This document shows positions 34,840 to 43,650 of a stretch of 64,000 nucleotides of DNA, in pieces. Below the pieces are notes generated by a model. The model was not told the origin of the DNA, searched no databases, and saw nothing but the letters and a program-made list of their open reading frames with translations. This DNA comes from Verrucomicrobiaceae bacterium. Lineage in GTDB: Bacteria > Verrucomicrobiota > Verrucomicrobiia > Verrucomicrobiales > Verrucomicrobiaceae. The stretch is from contig JAIXYN010000090.1 in the NCBI GenBank assembly GCA_027490195.1, forward strand, positions 1 to 64,000, written 5' to 3'. Within the stretch, counting starts at the first letter, position 1. Every line of letters begins with the position of its first letter. The translations under genes and the position numbers were made by a program.

Positions 34840-35229
34840 TCACAGTGCCAGGGGCGAAGAGGACGCATTCGGTACATGCCGCCTCAGCTTGGTTCCCCCG
34901 CCTTTTCCAGATGTCATGCATGGGATCAGCCCAGCCAGAAACGTTGCCCGCGTGGGCGAGCAAACGGGATCGCTGCTCTGCGCATGCGTGAAGCAGACGC
35001 CCTCTGCGGCCAGCCGGTCGATGTTCGGCGTGCGAATGTCCGGGTTCCCGCAGCAGGCCAGCGTCCAGGCATCTTGATTGTCGGTCAGGATGAAAACGAT
35101 ATTGGTGGGACGCATCGCGGCAGCGGCGCATGCTATGGAGACAAGCCCAAGGGCGAGAAAACAGAGGGCTTCATGGAAAGATAACGGTCCGTGGTCATTG
35201 AGTCTTGGATTAGGACACCGGTAAAGCAC
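34840..35229 (-). pseudogene. Truncated sulfatase (N-terminal fragment)
   Basis: After a signal-like stretch, the frame reads MRPTNIVFILTDNQDAWTL, then TPNIDRLAAEGVCFTHAQSS and VCSPTRATFLAGL: the metal-binding start and the formylglycine motif (CxPxR) of type I sulfatases. Homology stops after about 100 residues, where a full enzyme needs 450 or more, and no ATG precedes the signal sequence in frame. It is a decayed or deleted sulfatase gene. The enzyme family hydrolyses sulfate esters of polysaccharides in the periplasm and is abundant in this phylum. Confidence 0.75.
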
Positions 35230-35279
35230 CCCTAAACATCAATAATTAACTAGAATTACCATATCAAACAGGGTTTATT

Positions 35280-37622
35280 ATGAGCCTCGGTGCCGTTTTG
35301 AGGCACTTCGGATCTTTCATGCCTGCCCCCCCAGTTTCCCAGCAATTACCTGACAAGCCAGTGCGCATCGCACCGTGGCGCGGGCCTTTGCATTTTGGGC
35401 TCTTGTTGGTGACTGCCACCTGGACCCTAGCGCTGCCACTCATTTACCTCATGCTGGTGCTGGGCTTGCTGCTGTGGATGGGCTGGGAAGGCTGGCTGCT
35501 CACGGGTCACAAGGCGTGGAGCGACTTGCTGAAGTGGCGCATGGTTCCTGAGTTACTGAAGTTTCTCCTCATGGGGGTGACCTGGGTGTTCATGCTCCGG
35601 CCTCTGCTCCCCCCGAAAAAGCGTGCGCAGGTGGCGGTGCAGGTCAGTGCCTCCACACAGCCTCAGCTCTTTGAGATCATCCACCAGCTCTGCTGGCACC
35701 TCGGCGCGCAGCCGCCAGTGCAAGTATGGCTGGACTCCACCATCACCATTCGCAGTTCCATGCTGGGCGGTTTAACCGGCATCCTCAGCGGTCAGACGGT
35801 GCTGCACCTCGGCTTGCCGGTGGTGTCTGTCATCACTTCGCGCGAGCTCGGCGGCCTGCTGGCTCAGGAGCTCAGTCACAGTGCGGGCGGCATTGGCACC
35901 CCCTTTGTTCATGTCGTGCGGGAGATGAACGCCTGGTTTTTCCGCGCCGCGCTGGAGTGCAACCCGTGGGAGGTGTACACGCATGTGACACCGCAGCGTG
36001 AGCCCGAATGGCACCATCTGGGCCGCAAGCTGATGCGCGGCTGGATGTGGGCTGCCAAAATCCCCTTCATTGTTTTTGCGCTCGCCGCCCGCTTGGTCAG
36101 TGCTTTCACGCTCTGGCTCATCCAGCGTTCGACAGCACGCTGCGGTGCCAATGTCATCGGCAAGGAGATGCATCGGCGCATGCAGCACAAGCTGGCTCTT
36201 CTCAGTGGCGCATGGGAGGCGGCGCAGCAGGAAATCCAGGAAGGCATCACTCAGCATCGCCTGCCTGAAAACCTCTCGCTGATCATTGCACGCCACGTTG
36301 CCACGGAGGCCAAGGATCGCGCCTCTTCCCGTGCGGAAGCAGAGGCGGCCAGTGGCGAAGAGAGAGCCGCTGGCGAAACCGTGAATGGCGCAGGCAAAGC
36401 CGCCAAGGGCGCGGCCATCGTCGCCCATCTGTCTCATTTGCAGCCGTCGGCCGCGATGCTGCGGCAGTTCGTCGATCTCTCGCGTCAGGTCAGCTGCTTT
36501 TACTATCAGCACGCGCTGGGCTTGAACCTGCACGATCATCGCATGGTGGGGGATGAGGAGGTCATTCATCAAAACCGGGGCCAGGAGGAGGCGCTGCTAG
36601 TCATCCGGCGATACTTCGGCGGGCTTGCGCATCCGGAACGTGCGATGTGCGGACTGGGCAGCACGCCCACGAGTTCCACCGCGCTGCCGGACCTGCAGCG
36701 CGAAATCCTGAGCGTGCGTGAGGAAATTATTGCCTGGGGGCCGCAGTTCAAGGTGGCCTTGCAGGAGTGGAATCAGGCCTGGCAGCGCCGACGTGATCTC
36801 GAAGCCGCCGCCACGCTCAGCATCGCAGGTTTCACTGTCTCGCGCATGCAGTTCGGCACCCGAGACTCTAGCCCTGGCTCCCTTCGTGACGAGGCCTACA
36901 GCCAGCGCATGGTCATGGACCACATGGAAGGCCCACTGCAGGAGCGCGAGCGTGTGCTGGAGCGCCGCTTTGCAGCCGCACTCGGCATGCTCTGGTGGAG
37001 CGAAGCGGCAGAACTCAGTGAGTGGCTGCGCGTGCGCCGCCGCGACCTTCCTGCCTGGGTCACGATCTATGAAGCCATGAGTGGCGCACTGCCATCTTTT
37101 CGCGAACTGCTCACCACCTTCTTTGCCTTTCAGACTCTCAACGCGAAGTTTGCCAATGTGGATGATCCCAGCGCCTTCCTCACCGCGCTGCAGTCCGTCG
37201 TCCCGAAGATGCTCAATCTCCTGCGGCAGATCTCGGCGACGATGGATGGTGCGCCGTTTCCCTTCACCGATGATGGCAAGATCGTTACCCTGAACCAACA
37301 CCTCCTGCCTGGGCCGCTGCCGGAGATGCCGGGGGTGTCGATGACGCTGTTGGATGCCGCCAGCATGCGTGGCATCGGGATGCAGATGGCTTCGCGGGCC
37401 GATGAATGCATAGCACCCTACGTGGAAACCTTTCTGAGCCACTACCACCGCGCCTTTGCCTGGCTGGCGGAATCTGCCGAACGCACGGAGACTCATTTCC
37501 TAGGCTCGCTCAATCACGGTTCCAACACCGAGATCCTCCTGCCCGATGAGTTCACCACTCAGCGCCTTGGCATGAAAAACCGGTCTCCCGATGCCATCGC
37601 CGCATGGAAGCCGCCGTCGTGA
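35280..37622 (+). CDS. M48-like membrane protein with inactivated zinc motif
   Basis: The 780-residue protein has two N-terminal membrane helices (about 38-66 and 90-106), then a domain laid out like M48 peptidases, with LGGLLAQELSHSAGG at about 190-204. M48 enzymes have HExxH here; this protein has Q196-E-L-S-H200, so the first zinc ligand is lost and proteolysis is unlikely. Another hydrophobic segment (about 262-285) follows, as in HtpX-type proteins, and then about 480 soluble residues, mostly helical, without a recognised domain. It is followed 97 bp downstream by a pseudokinase-like gene, and the two may act together in signalling rather than catalysis. Confidence 0.65.
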   Translation: MSLGAVLRHFGSFMPAPPVSQQLPDKPVRIAPWRGPLHFGLLLVTATWTLALPLIYLMLVLGLLLWMGWEGWLLTGHKAWSDLLKWRMVPELLKFLLMGVTWVFMLRPLLPPKKRAQVAVQVSASTQPQLFEIIHQLCWHLGAQPPVQVWLDSTITIRSSMLGGLTGILSGQTVLHLGLPVVSVITSRELGGLLAQELSHSAGGIGTPFVHVVREMNAWFFRAALECNPWEVYTHVTPQREPEWHHLGRKLMRGWMWAAKIPFIVFALAARLVSAFTLWLIQRSTARCGANVIGKEMHRRMQHKLALLSGAWEAAQQEIQEGITQHRLPENLSLIIARHVATEAKDRASSRAEAEAASGEERAAGETVNGAGKAAKGAAIVAHLSHLQPSAAMLRQFVDLSRQVSCFYYQHALGLNLHDHRMVGDEEVIHQNRGQEEALLVIRRYFGGLAHPERAMCGLGSTPTSSTALPDLQREILSVREEIIAWGPQFKVALQEWNQAWQRRRDLEAAATLSIAGFTVSRMQFGTRDSSPGSLRDEAYSQRMVMDHMEGPLQERERVLERRFAAALGMLWWSEAAELSEWLRVRRRDLPAWVTIYEAMSGALPSFRELLTTFFAFQTLNAKFANVDDPSAFLTALQSVVPKMLNLLRQISATMDGAPFPFTDDGKIVTLNQHLLPGPLPEMPGVSMTLLDAASMRGIGMQMASRADECIAPYVETFLSHYHRAFAWLAESAERTETHFLGSLNHGSNTEILLPDEFTTQRLGMKNRSPDAIAAWKPPS

Positions 37623-37719
37623 GGCTAGGACGAAATCACTCATCTTCAGAGTAAACGCTGGCTTGAACATCTCCTGCATGGCAGGATAGTGAGACATTCC
37701 TCCCCCACACAGCGCCCCC

Positions 37720-40020
37720 ATGTCGGAGCCGAGTCTATTCAGGCATTATCAAATTGTTCAGGACGCCGACGGCAACAACGTCGAGCTGGTTCGTAATTCT
37801 GAGCAGGTGGCGGTGCTGGCCTTTGACATTCAGCGGCTGGAATACGTGCACTGCCATGTGCTGCTTGAGCCCCTGCAGAACCGCGCTGCGTTTGAGGACG
37901 CCTGCAAAATGCTGCAAAAGCGCGGCCACCCCGCGCTGGTGCGCATGATCGAGTTTGGCGAGGACGAGGAAAATCCTTTTTACATCACCAGCAACGTGGA
38001 TGGCGAGGCCCTGAGGCCCTATCTCGCCCGGTTGCAGGACATTCCTGGTTGGCTCGCCATCATGATCGCCACTCGTGCGATTGAGACTGCCGTGGCGCTG
38101 TGTGAGCGCGGGGAATTCCTCTCTGAGGCACCGCTCGACAGCCTGCGCATCGTGCAGACAGCCCCGCAGGCCGTGCAGGTGCTGGCGGCAGATTTTCGTG
38201 TGCTTGACACTCATGCGGGCAAAAAGCGCGCTTTGAAAACCAGCTTTGAAAAGCAGGCCAAATTTCTCCGCACCTTCCTCGTGGAGCAGGGCGGCACACT
38301 GCCGGACCACACCCTCGCGGTGGCGGATTTTGCCGAACTCCTCGGTGCCTGCCTCTCCAGCGCGGGCGTCGGTGTCATCGCTGCGATGCGCGAGTTGCGC
38401 GCGAGCCTGCAAAAGCTCGCGCCGGCACAACTCTCCGGGGAGATCCCCACCGCGCATAAACCGCGCGCCCTGCTCGCCCCGCTGCTGGCTGGTTATCAGG
38501 ATGTGGCGCGCGGCCTCGTCAATCTCGTGCGGATTCAGAGCCAGCGCCTCGACATGGCCAATCCCTACAGCATGCGCGGCACGCTGACCAAGACGGGACG
38601 CTCCGCGCTCATCGAACAAGTGCCGCCCGCGCGCATCTCCCATGCAAGCGTGAAAGAGGCCGACGACTGCGCCTTCAAGATCACCAAGCAGCGCGACAAT
38701 CCCAGCCTCATCACTCTCGCACTCGTCAATGAGTCCGAGGACATCACCTGCCTCGCGGAAGAAATCGCGGAGGGCATCAGTCTCGCCGAGCTCATGCGGG
38801 AGCGCCACTGCCTGGAAGTTCAGGAGGCCTACCTCGTGCTGGCCGGGCTCGACACCGCACTGACGCAACTGGACAAATCCACGCTTCCCACCAGCAAGCT
38901 GCGGCTTGAGGACATCTTTCTGCTTACCGGATTTGCCCGTGAGGACTCGCGCAGCACCAAGCTGCTCGTCTCCAAGCTCAACGAGTGGCCCGCCTTCAAC
39001 ATCATCGTGCGTGCGCATCCTACGCTCGCCTCCATGTCCGGGCGTGGCACCGATCCCGCAGTGCTGCTGCCACCAAAGATCGGCACTAGCACCACCGAAT
39101 GGCATGGCGGCTGGCTCGCTGCCTTGTGCAAATTCCTTCTCGGTTTTGAGCCCCCCCTTGGCATTCACGCCGAACCCATGGGTGGCGCGCGCGAGCGCGA
39201 AACCGTGGCGCGACTTCTCGATGACGAGATCGCCAAGGTGGCCGAGACCAAGCCCGCCCAGCGCAGTGACTTCCTCGCCCGCTATGCTCGCATCATTCAG
39301 CACTACGACCTCGTCAAACCAAACGAGCCCTTGCGTGCAGGCGGCACGGAACCTGCGGTGATCCCTGGCTTAAAGCCTCGTCCCCAAACAGTTCCCGTGA
39401 CCCGAGCGCCGGTGAAGCGTGAAATGTCCGCGCCGCTGGGCTTCGAATCATCCCGCCCATCTACGGGCGCGCTCACCTCTGGTGGAGCGGCCAAGCCGGG
39501 GGAAGAGCCTACCATTGGTTTTGCTGAACTCCTCTTTCGCAACGGCGGCAGCGAGCCCTCCCCCCCCGACGCGCCCGACTGGGCGCTCGCCGCCGCCAGC
39601 GCGCCCCCCACGCTGCCCTCCCATCTCATGGTACGCGAGGTTGTCCCCATCTGGCTGAAGGCAGCGGTGTTTCTCAGCGGCTCCATGGTCCTCGGTGCCA
39701 TGTGTGCGCACCTTTCGGGTTCCGCCCTCTGGCAGAAAAAGCACACGCCAGCCCCCGTGGAGGCCAAAGCTCCGAGCCAGCCTGCCACCGCTGCGGCACC
39801 CGCCAAGCCCGTGACTGCACCTGCACCCAAAGCCATTGCTGTCGAACCCGAGGTGCCCAAGGCTATCCCGGTGCCCAAACCTCCGCTGGAAGTCACCGCA
39901 CCACCGGACAGCACTGTCCCACGTGGCAGCGGCGTCTCTCTCACTCTACCGGCAGGGGCTACAAACCAACTGCGCGACCAGCTCCCTGCGGGCAATCCAC
40001 CCGCACCTCCACCGCGATGA
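37720..40020 (+). CDS. Large pseudokinase-like protein with C-terminal membrane helix
   Basis: The 766-residue protein has an N-terminal region (about 5-215) that follows the order of a protein kinase fold, with RGHPALVRMIEFGEDEENPF resembling the alpha-C/beta-4 part and VDGEALRPYL the hinge. No Gly-rich loop, VAIK lysine, HRD or DFG motif is present. A second region (about 290-520) may repeat the plan (ISLAELMRERHCLEV). One membrane helix lies near 650-670 and is followed by a Pro/Ala/Lys-rich external tail. Binding rather than phosphorylation is likely. Its stop overlaps the start of the lipoprotein gene at 40017 (ATGA), so the two are translationally coupled. Confidence 0.55.
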   Translation: MSEPSLFRHYQIVQDADGNNVELVRNSEQVAVLAFDIQRLEYVHCHVLLEPLQNRAAFEDACKMLQKRGHPALVRMIEFGEDEENPFYITSNVDGEALRPYLARLQDIPGWLAIMIATRAIETAVALCERGEFLSEAPLDSLRIVQTAPQAVQVLAADFRVLDTHAGKKRALKTSFEKQAKFLRTFLVEQGGTLPDHTLAVADFAELLGACLSSAGVGVIAAMRELRASLQKLAPAQLSGEIPTAHKPRALLAPLLAGYQDVARGLVNLVRIQSQRLDMANPYSMRGTLTKTGRSALIEQVPPARISHASVKEADDCAFKITKQRDNPSLITLALVNESEDITCLAEEIAEGISLAELMRERHCLEVQEAYLVLAGLDTALTQLDKSTLPTSKLRLEDIFLLTGFAREDSRSTKLLVSKLNEWPAFNIIVRAHPTLASMSGRGTDPAVLLPPKIGTSTTEWHGGWLAALCKFLLGFEPPLGIHAEPMGGARERETVARLLDDEIAKVAETKPAQRSDFLARYARIIQHYDLVKPNEPLRAGGTEPAVIPGLKPRPQTVPVTRAPVKREMSAPLGFESSRPSTGALTSGGAAKPGEEPTIGFAELLFRNGGSEPSPPDAPDWALAAASAPPTLPSHLMVREVVPIWLKAAVFLSGSMVLGAMCAHLSGSALWQKKHTPAPVEAKAPSQPATAAAPAKPVTAPAPKAIAVEPEVPKAIPVPKPPLEVTAPPDSTVPRGSGVSLTLPAGATNQLRDQLPAGNPPAPPPR

Positions 40021-40574
40021 AAACACTGTTTCGTGGCATTGCCGTAGCGCTGCTCGCCTGCGTGCTCACCGCCTGCCCTGAGACCACCGTCAATGACGAC
40101 TTCGGTCTCAAGCCGGCCATTCTCAAAACCGCCGACTGGAACGGCACCTGGACTCCGGTGGATGACGATGACGCTTTGCACTTCGCAGTCACCAACACGG
40201 AGCCAGACCTCCTTGTTTTGACCGAGCCCGGGAAAAAAGATGCCAAGCCCATCGAGTTTCACATTCGCCGCGCTTCTGCCGACTCCCAGATCAAGCTTTG
40301 CTTTGCCGTTGCTCACGAACGCGATGCCAAAAAGCCCGGCACCGCGTCCCTGTTTCTCATGCGCACCGCCGAAGAAGGTGTGCTCTACACCTGGAGCATC
40401 AATCACGACACCGTCGCCGCAGCCATCAAATCCGGCCAGCTCCAAGGCACCGTCAAACCCGACAAAGACGGCCCCCACAGCCATCTGGATTCCACTGCCG
40501 CCAATTATGACAAGCTGCTGGAGCCGCAGTTTTGGAACTGGTCCGATCCCACTTGTCTGAAGCGTGCGAAGTAG
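40017..40574 (+). CDS. Small lipoprotein of unknown function
   Basis: A 185-residue product beginning MKTLFRGIAVALLACVLTAC, a standard lipoprotein signal with lipobox LTAC and Cys20. The mature part is about 165 residues, beta-rich in appearance (WNGTWTPVDDDDALHF and KPIEFHIRRASADSQIKLCF), without a recognised domain. The start overlaps the stop of the pseudokinase-like gene by 4 bp, which indicates a joint function at the cell envelope. Confidence 0.7.
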   Translation: MKTLFRGIAVALLACVLTACPETTVNDDFGLKPAILKTADWNGTWTPVDDDDALHFAVTNTEPDLLVLTEPGKKDAKPIEFHIRRASADSQIKLCFAVAHERDAKKPGTASLFLMRTAEEGVLYTWSINHDTVAAAIKSGQLQGTVKPDKDGPHSHLDSTAANYDKLLEPQFWNWSDPTCLKRAK

Positions 40575-40647
40575 TGCCATGTGGGAGCCGGTTGGCTAGG
40601 ATGCCGCCAAGGTGAGGTGAATGGTTCACCCAATGGACTTGGCAGAA

Positions 40648-41754
40648 TCAAAGTGGAGCCGGAGAGATCACTCGCGAGCCTTCTCTGGCTGAAACCAAGC
40701 ATGCATCCAGTACGCGTTGCGTGAGCAGACTGATCTCGGGCCAGTGTGCATCGATTTCACCATCGATCACGAGCTGGGAAAATGTGTGAAACAGACCTGC
40801 TTCCTGCGAGCCGGGCGCGTTGTTGCTGGGTTCATCGAGGGCTTCGATCTGCCGGCCTTCGTGCATGTGGGCCTGGCAGCGATCGAGTGCGAACTCGGAG
40901 CGCGTGAGGCTGTACTTTGTTTCCGGGCCAGAGAAGGGCAGCACAAAGTCGGATACTTGGAGTAGTCCTTTGTCGCCGCTGACGATAGCCCACTGCGCAT
41001 TCGTGGTGGTGAAGGAGCAGTAAAAGGAGGCATTGGCACCATCGGCAAAGCTCAGCGTGCCGGAAAACTCCAGAGGCACCGGCGGTGCATCGGCGGTCTG
41101 CTGCGTTTCCGCATGAATGCGGCCTGTCACCTGCGTGGGCGTGGCGTAGTTCATGGCCCAGAGTGTGAAGCGTAGGCAGTACCAGCCCAAATCTCCCAGA
41201 CAGCCCAGAGGTTCGAGTTTGCCATGTGCACGGATGTTGCTGCGCTTGAATTCATCATCGCTCATGAAACTGAACTGCGTGGCGATATTCCGCACCTTGC
41301 CGACGTCATGGTCCACAACCCCGCGTAGTCGCAGCAGCCGGCGACCGTGCACGAACATCACTCCGTCCATGAATTGCACGCCGTGCTGTTCGCAAGCTGC
41401 GATGATCTCCGTCACATCCGCCGCAGTCACGCCCACCGGTTTCTCCACCAGTACATGCTTGCCGACCTGTGCCGCGCGGATCACCCACTCCTTGCGCAGT
41501 CCTGTGGGCAGGGGGATGTACACGGCATCAATGTCCTTTCGGGCCAGAAGCGCGGCGTAGTCATCCATCGCCTCGGGCATTGCCGCATGGGGTGCGCTGC
41601 TCTGACATTCCGCAATGAAAGCCTGTGCGCGCGCGAGGTCACGACTGGCGACGGCGATGAGCACGGCGTTGCCCGCATCACGAATGGCCTGCCAGTTTTT
41701 ACGGGCGATAAAAGCGGCACCCAGGATGCCCCAGCGACAGTGGTTGGTGTTCAT
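40648..41754 (-). CDS. Gfo/Idh/MocA-family NAD(P)-dependent oxidoreductase
   Basis: The 368-residue protein starts with a Rossmann fold, WGILGAAFIARKN, in which the usual GxGxxA is loosened to GAAFIA. VEKPVG carries the conserved EKP lysine. A C-terminal GFO_IDH_MocA domain follows. It should oxidise or reduce a sugar or inositol-type substrate in the cytoplasm. ATG 41754 starts directly at the nucleotide-binding domain; the frame extends a few codons to a GTG. The region LGCLGDLGWYCLRFTLW holds the conserved GxxxDxGxY-like segment of this family. The substrate cannot be inferred from the neighbours. Confidence 0.85.
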   Translation of the reverse strand: MNTNHCRWGILGAAFIARKNWQAIRDAGNAVLIAVASRDLARAQAFIAECQSSAPHAAMPEAMDDYAALLARKDIDAVYIPLPTGLRKEWVIRAAQVGKHVLVEKPVGVTAADVTEIIAACEQHGVQFMDGVMFVHGRRLLRLRGVVDHDVGKVRNIATQFSFMSDDEFKRSNIRAHGKLEPLGCLGDLGWYCLRFTLWAMNYATPTQVTGRIHAETQQTADAPPVPLEFSGTLSFADGANASFYCSFTTTNAQWAIVSGDKGLLQVSDFVLPFSGPETKYSLTRSEFALDRCQAHMHEGRQIEALDEPSNNAPGSQEAGLFHTFSQLVIDGEIDAHWPEISLLTQRVLDACLVSAREGSRVISPAPL

Positions 41755-41791
41755 GCTCGGATGAAGCACGCGCCCTTACCACGAGTCAAGC

Positions 41792-42151
41792 TCACAGCAT
41801 CAAACCAAAGCGTGCGGTGATGGCGCGCAGCATGGCAAATAGCAGGAGCGTGAGCACGGCGCTGCCACCCAGTGCACCGTAAAAGCCCCACCAGCGCTGA
41901 AATGCCGGGAAGAGTAGAAACATCGGCAGTGTGGGCAGTACATACCAGAAGATGTAGTACATGTGGTCTGCAGTCTTCTGCGCTCTAACATCAGGCTCGC
42001 TTTCGAAATGAACCCAGAAGAGTGTGATGACGCTGACGAACGGTAGCGCCGCCAGCAGCGCGCCGAGTTTGTCGCTGCGCTTCACCATCTCGCTCACCAG
42101 CGTGATGATGCATGCACTGAGCAGGTACTTGATGAGGAGATTCAGAGTCAT
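41792..42151 (-). CDS. DUF3147-type small membrane protein
   Basis: A 119-residue protein with four hydrophobic segments; MTLNLLIKYLLSACIITLVSE, then KLGALLAALPFVSVITLFWV and a final helix fit the DUF3147 pattern as I know it. ATG 42151 is chosen because the upstream extension overlaps the opposite gene's 5' region and adds unrelated sequence. It lies 37 bp upstream of the oxidoreductase on the same strand. Function unknown. Confidence 0.65.
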   Translation of the reverse strand: MTLNLLIKYLLSACIITLVSEMVKRSDKLGALLAALPFVSVITLFWVHFESEPDVRAQKTADHMYYIFWYVLPTLPMFLLFPAFQRWWGFYGALGGSAVLTLLLFAMLRAITARFGLML

Positions 42152-42257
42152 GGGCGGAGGGGGGGAAGAATATGAGTAACGAAATTCGATGCGCGGGATT
42201 TCTCCAGTCAACGAGATCACGCACGAGCGTGACAGCAGCCAACCCAATAATCTTGCC

Positions 42258-43502
42258 ATGAAAGCGATCCGCATCACCTCCTATCTCGCACTTGCCCTAG
42301 CGTCTTCCTTCGCGCTCCAAGTGATGGCACAGCCACCCAAGCATCCGTCAAATCGTCCCAAGCATCCACCTCATCCGCCGGGATCGTCTCCGAACGGCTT
42401 TAAGCCGCCGCAGTTGGGTGATCCGCTGCCGGGTTTGACCAAGGCGCAGGTGGCGACCTTCCCCGATGGCAAAGAAGATTTCGAAGATGCGGAAACCGAG
42501 GCGGGCGGTCTGGGCCCCATCTTCAACCGCTCCTCCTGCGTGACGTGCCACAGTGCGCCTGTCACCGGTGGCGCAAGCTCCATCAACGTGACACGCTTTG
42601 GCCGCGTGGATGGCGGCGTGTTCAATCCGCTCGCATCGCTGGGCGGTTCCTTGCAGCAGGAGATGGAGATCAATTCGGCACTGCACGAGGTGGTCCCGCC
42701 GGAGGCCAATGTGGTGGCACAACGCAATTCCACCCCACTCTTCGGCCTGGGCCTCATCGAGGCGATCCCGGACCAGGAAATCCTGCGCAATGTGCGGAGA
42801 ATGCCGCTCGATGGTGTGCTGGGGAAGGTGTCGAAGGTGGCGGACGCAGCCACCGGCAAGATGCTGATCGGGCGCTTTGGCTGGAAGGCCCAGCAGGCCA
42901 CACTGTTGAGCTTTGCAGGGGATGCCTACCTGAATGAAATGGGCATCACCAGCCGCCTGTTCCCAGTGGAAAACGCACCGAACGGCAACGCCCAACTGCT
43001 CGCGCAATACGATACCGTGGTCGATCCAGAAGACGTGGTTGATCCCGCCACGGGCCGGGGAGACATCGACCGCGTGGCGGACTTTATGCGTTACCTTGGT
43101 GCGCCACCTCGCCCGCCTCTGACCCATTCCGCTGCTGCCGGACGCAGCGTGTTTCAAAACACTGGCTGCGCCATATGCCACGTGCCGCTAATGATCACCG
43201 GGCCAAATAAAGTGACTGCGCTGGACCGGCAGGAAGTGTGGCTCTTCTCCGATCTGCTCCTACATGACATGGGATCGCTCGGCGACGGCATCGGCCAGGG
43301 AACCGCAGATGTGCGTGACATGAAGACCGCACCGCTCTGGGGCCTGCGCGCCAGCGCCCCGTATCTGCATGATGGCCGTGCCACGACTGTCGATGAAGCG
43401 ATCAAGGCCCACGATGGCGAATCCAAGGCGGCCAAGGACCGCTACCTGAAGCTGAATAAGCAACAGGTGCAGCAGCTTATCGATTTCCTCATGTCCATTT
43501 GA
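42258..43502 (+). CDS. Dihaem c-type cytochrome, DUF1111 / thiol-oxidoreductase-like family
   Basis: The 414-residue product has a signal peptide (to about residue 24, QVMAQ), a Pro/His/Lys-rich linker and two CxxCH haem-binding motifs: CVTCH (Cys94-His98) and CAICH (Cys304-His308). Other family features are DFEDAETEAGGLGPIFN before the first haem, TPLFGLGLIEAIPD, and the end MKTAPLWGLRASAPYLHDGRA (about residues 354-374). These proteins are periplasmic or outer-membrane-associated electron-transfer enzymes related to the cytochrome c peroxidase/MauG group. The ATG at 42258 gives the signal peptide; the frame opens earlier at 42189. Confidence 0.85.
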   Translation: MKAIRITSYLALALASSFALQVMAQPPKHPSNRPKHPPHPPGSSPNGFKPPQLGDPLPGLTKAQVATFPDGKEDFEDAETEAGGLGPIFNRSSCVTCHSAPVTGGASSINVTRFGRVDGGVFNPLASLGGSLQQEMEINSALHEVVPPEANVVAQRNSTPLFGLGLIEAIPDQEILRNVRRMPLDGVLGKVSKVADAATGKMLIGRFGWKAQQATLLSFAGDAYLNEMGITSRLFPVENAPNGNAQLLAQYDTVVDPEDVVDPATGRGDIDRVADFMRYLGAPPRPPLTHSAAAGRSVFQNTGCAICHVPLMITGPNKVTALDRQEVWLFSDLLLHDMGSLGDGIGQGTADVRDMKTAPLWGLRASAPYLHDGRATTVDEAIKAHDGESKAAKDRYLKLNKQQVQQLIDFLMSI

Positions 43503-43650
43503 TGAGTGTGTCCGTGCGATGGGTTGAAGGTGTGAAGCAGGCAGCAATGCCTGCTTCATTCATTGTCACTCATTGGCCGCAAAAAAGTCACAAAGCCGAG
43601 CCAAAAAAGGGTGCATGCCGCCTTCTTAGATTTGAAAGAACACCTTCAGA

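Noticed and set aside
37735-39303. 522-codon minus-strand frame opposite the pseudokinase-like gene
   Set aside because: Composition of an antisense shadow, no domain or signal. The plus-strand gene is coupled to the lipoprotein gene.
39303-40580. 425-codon minus-strand frame
   Set aside because: Covers the Pro/Ala-rich tail and the lipoprotein gene in antisense; its Gly/Ala/Val-rich sequence is typical of a shadow.
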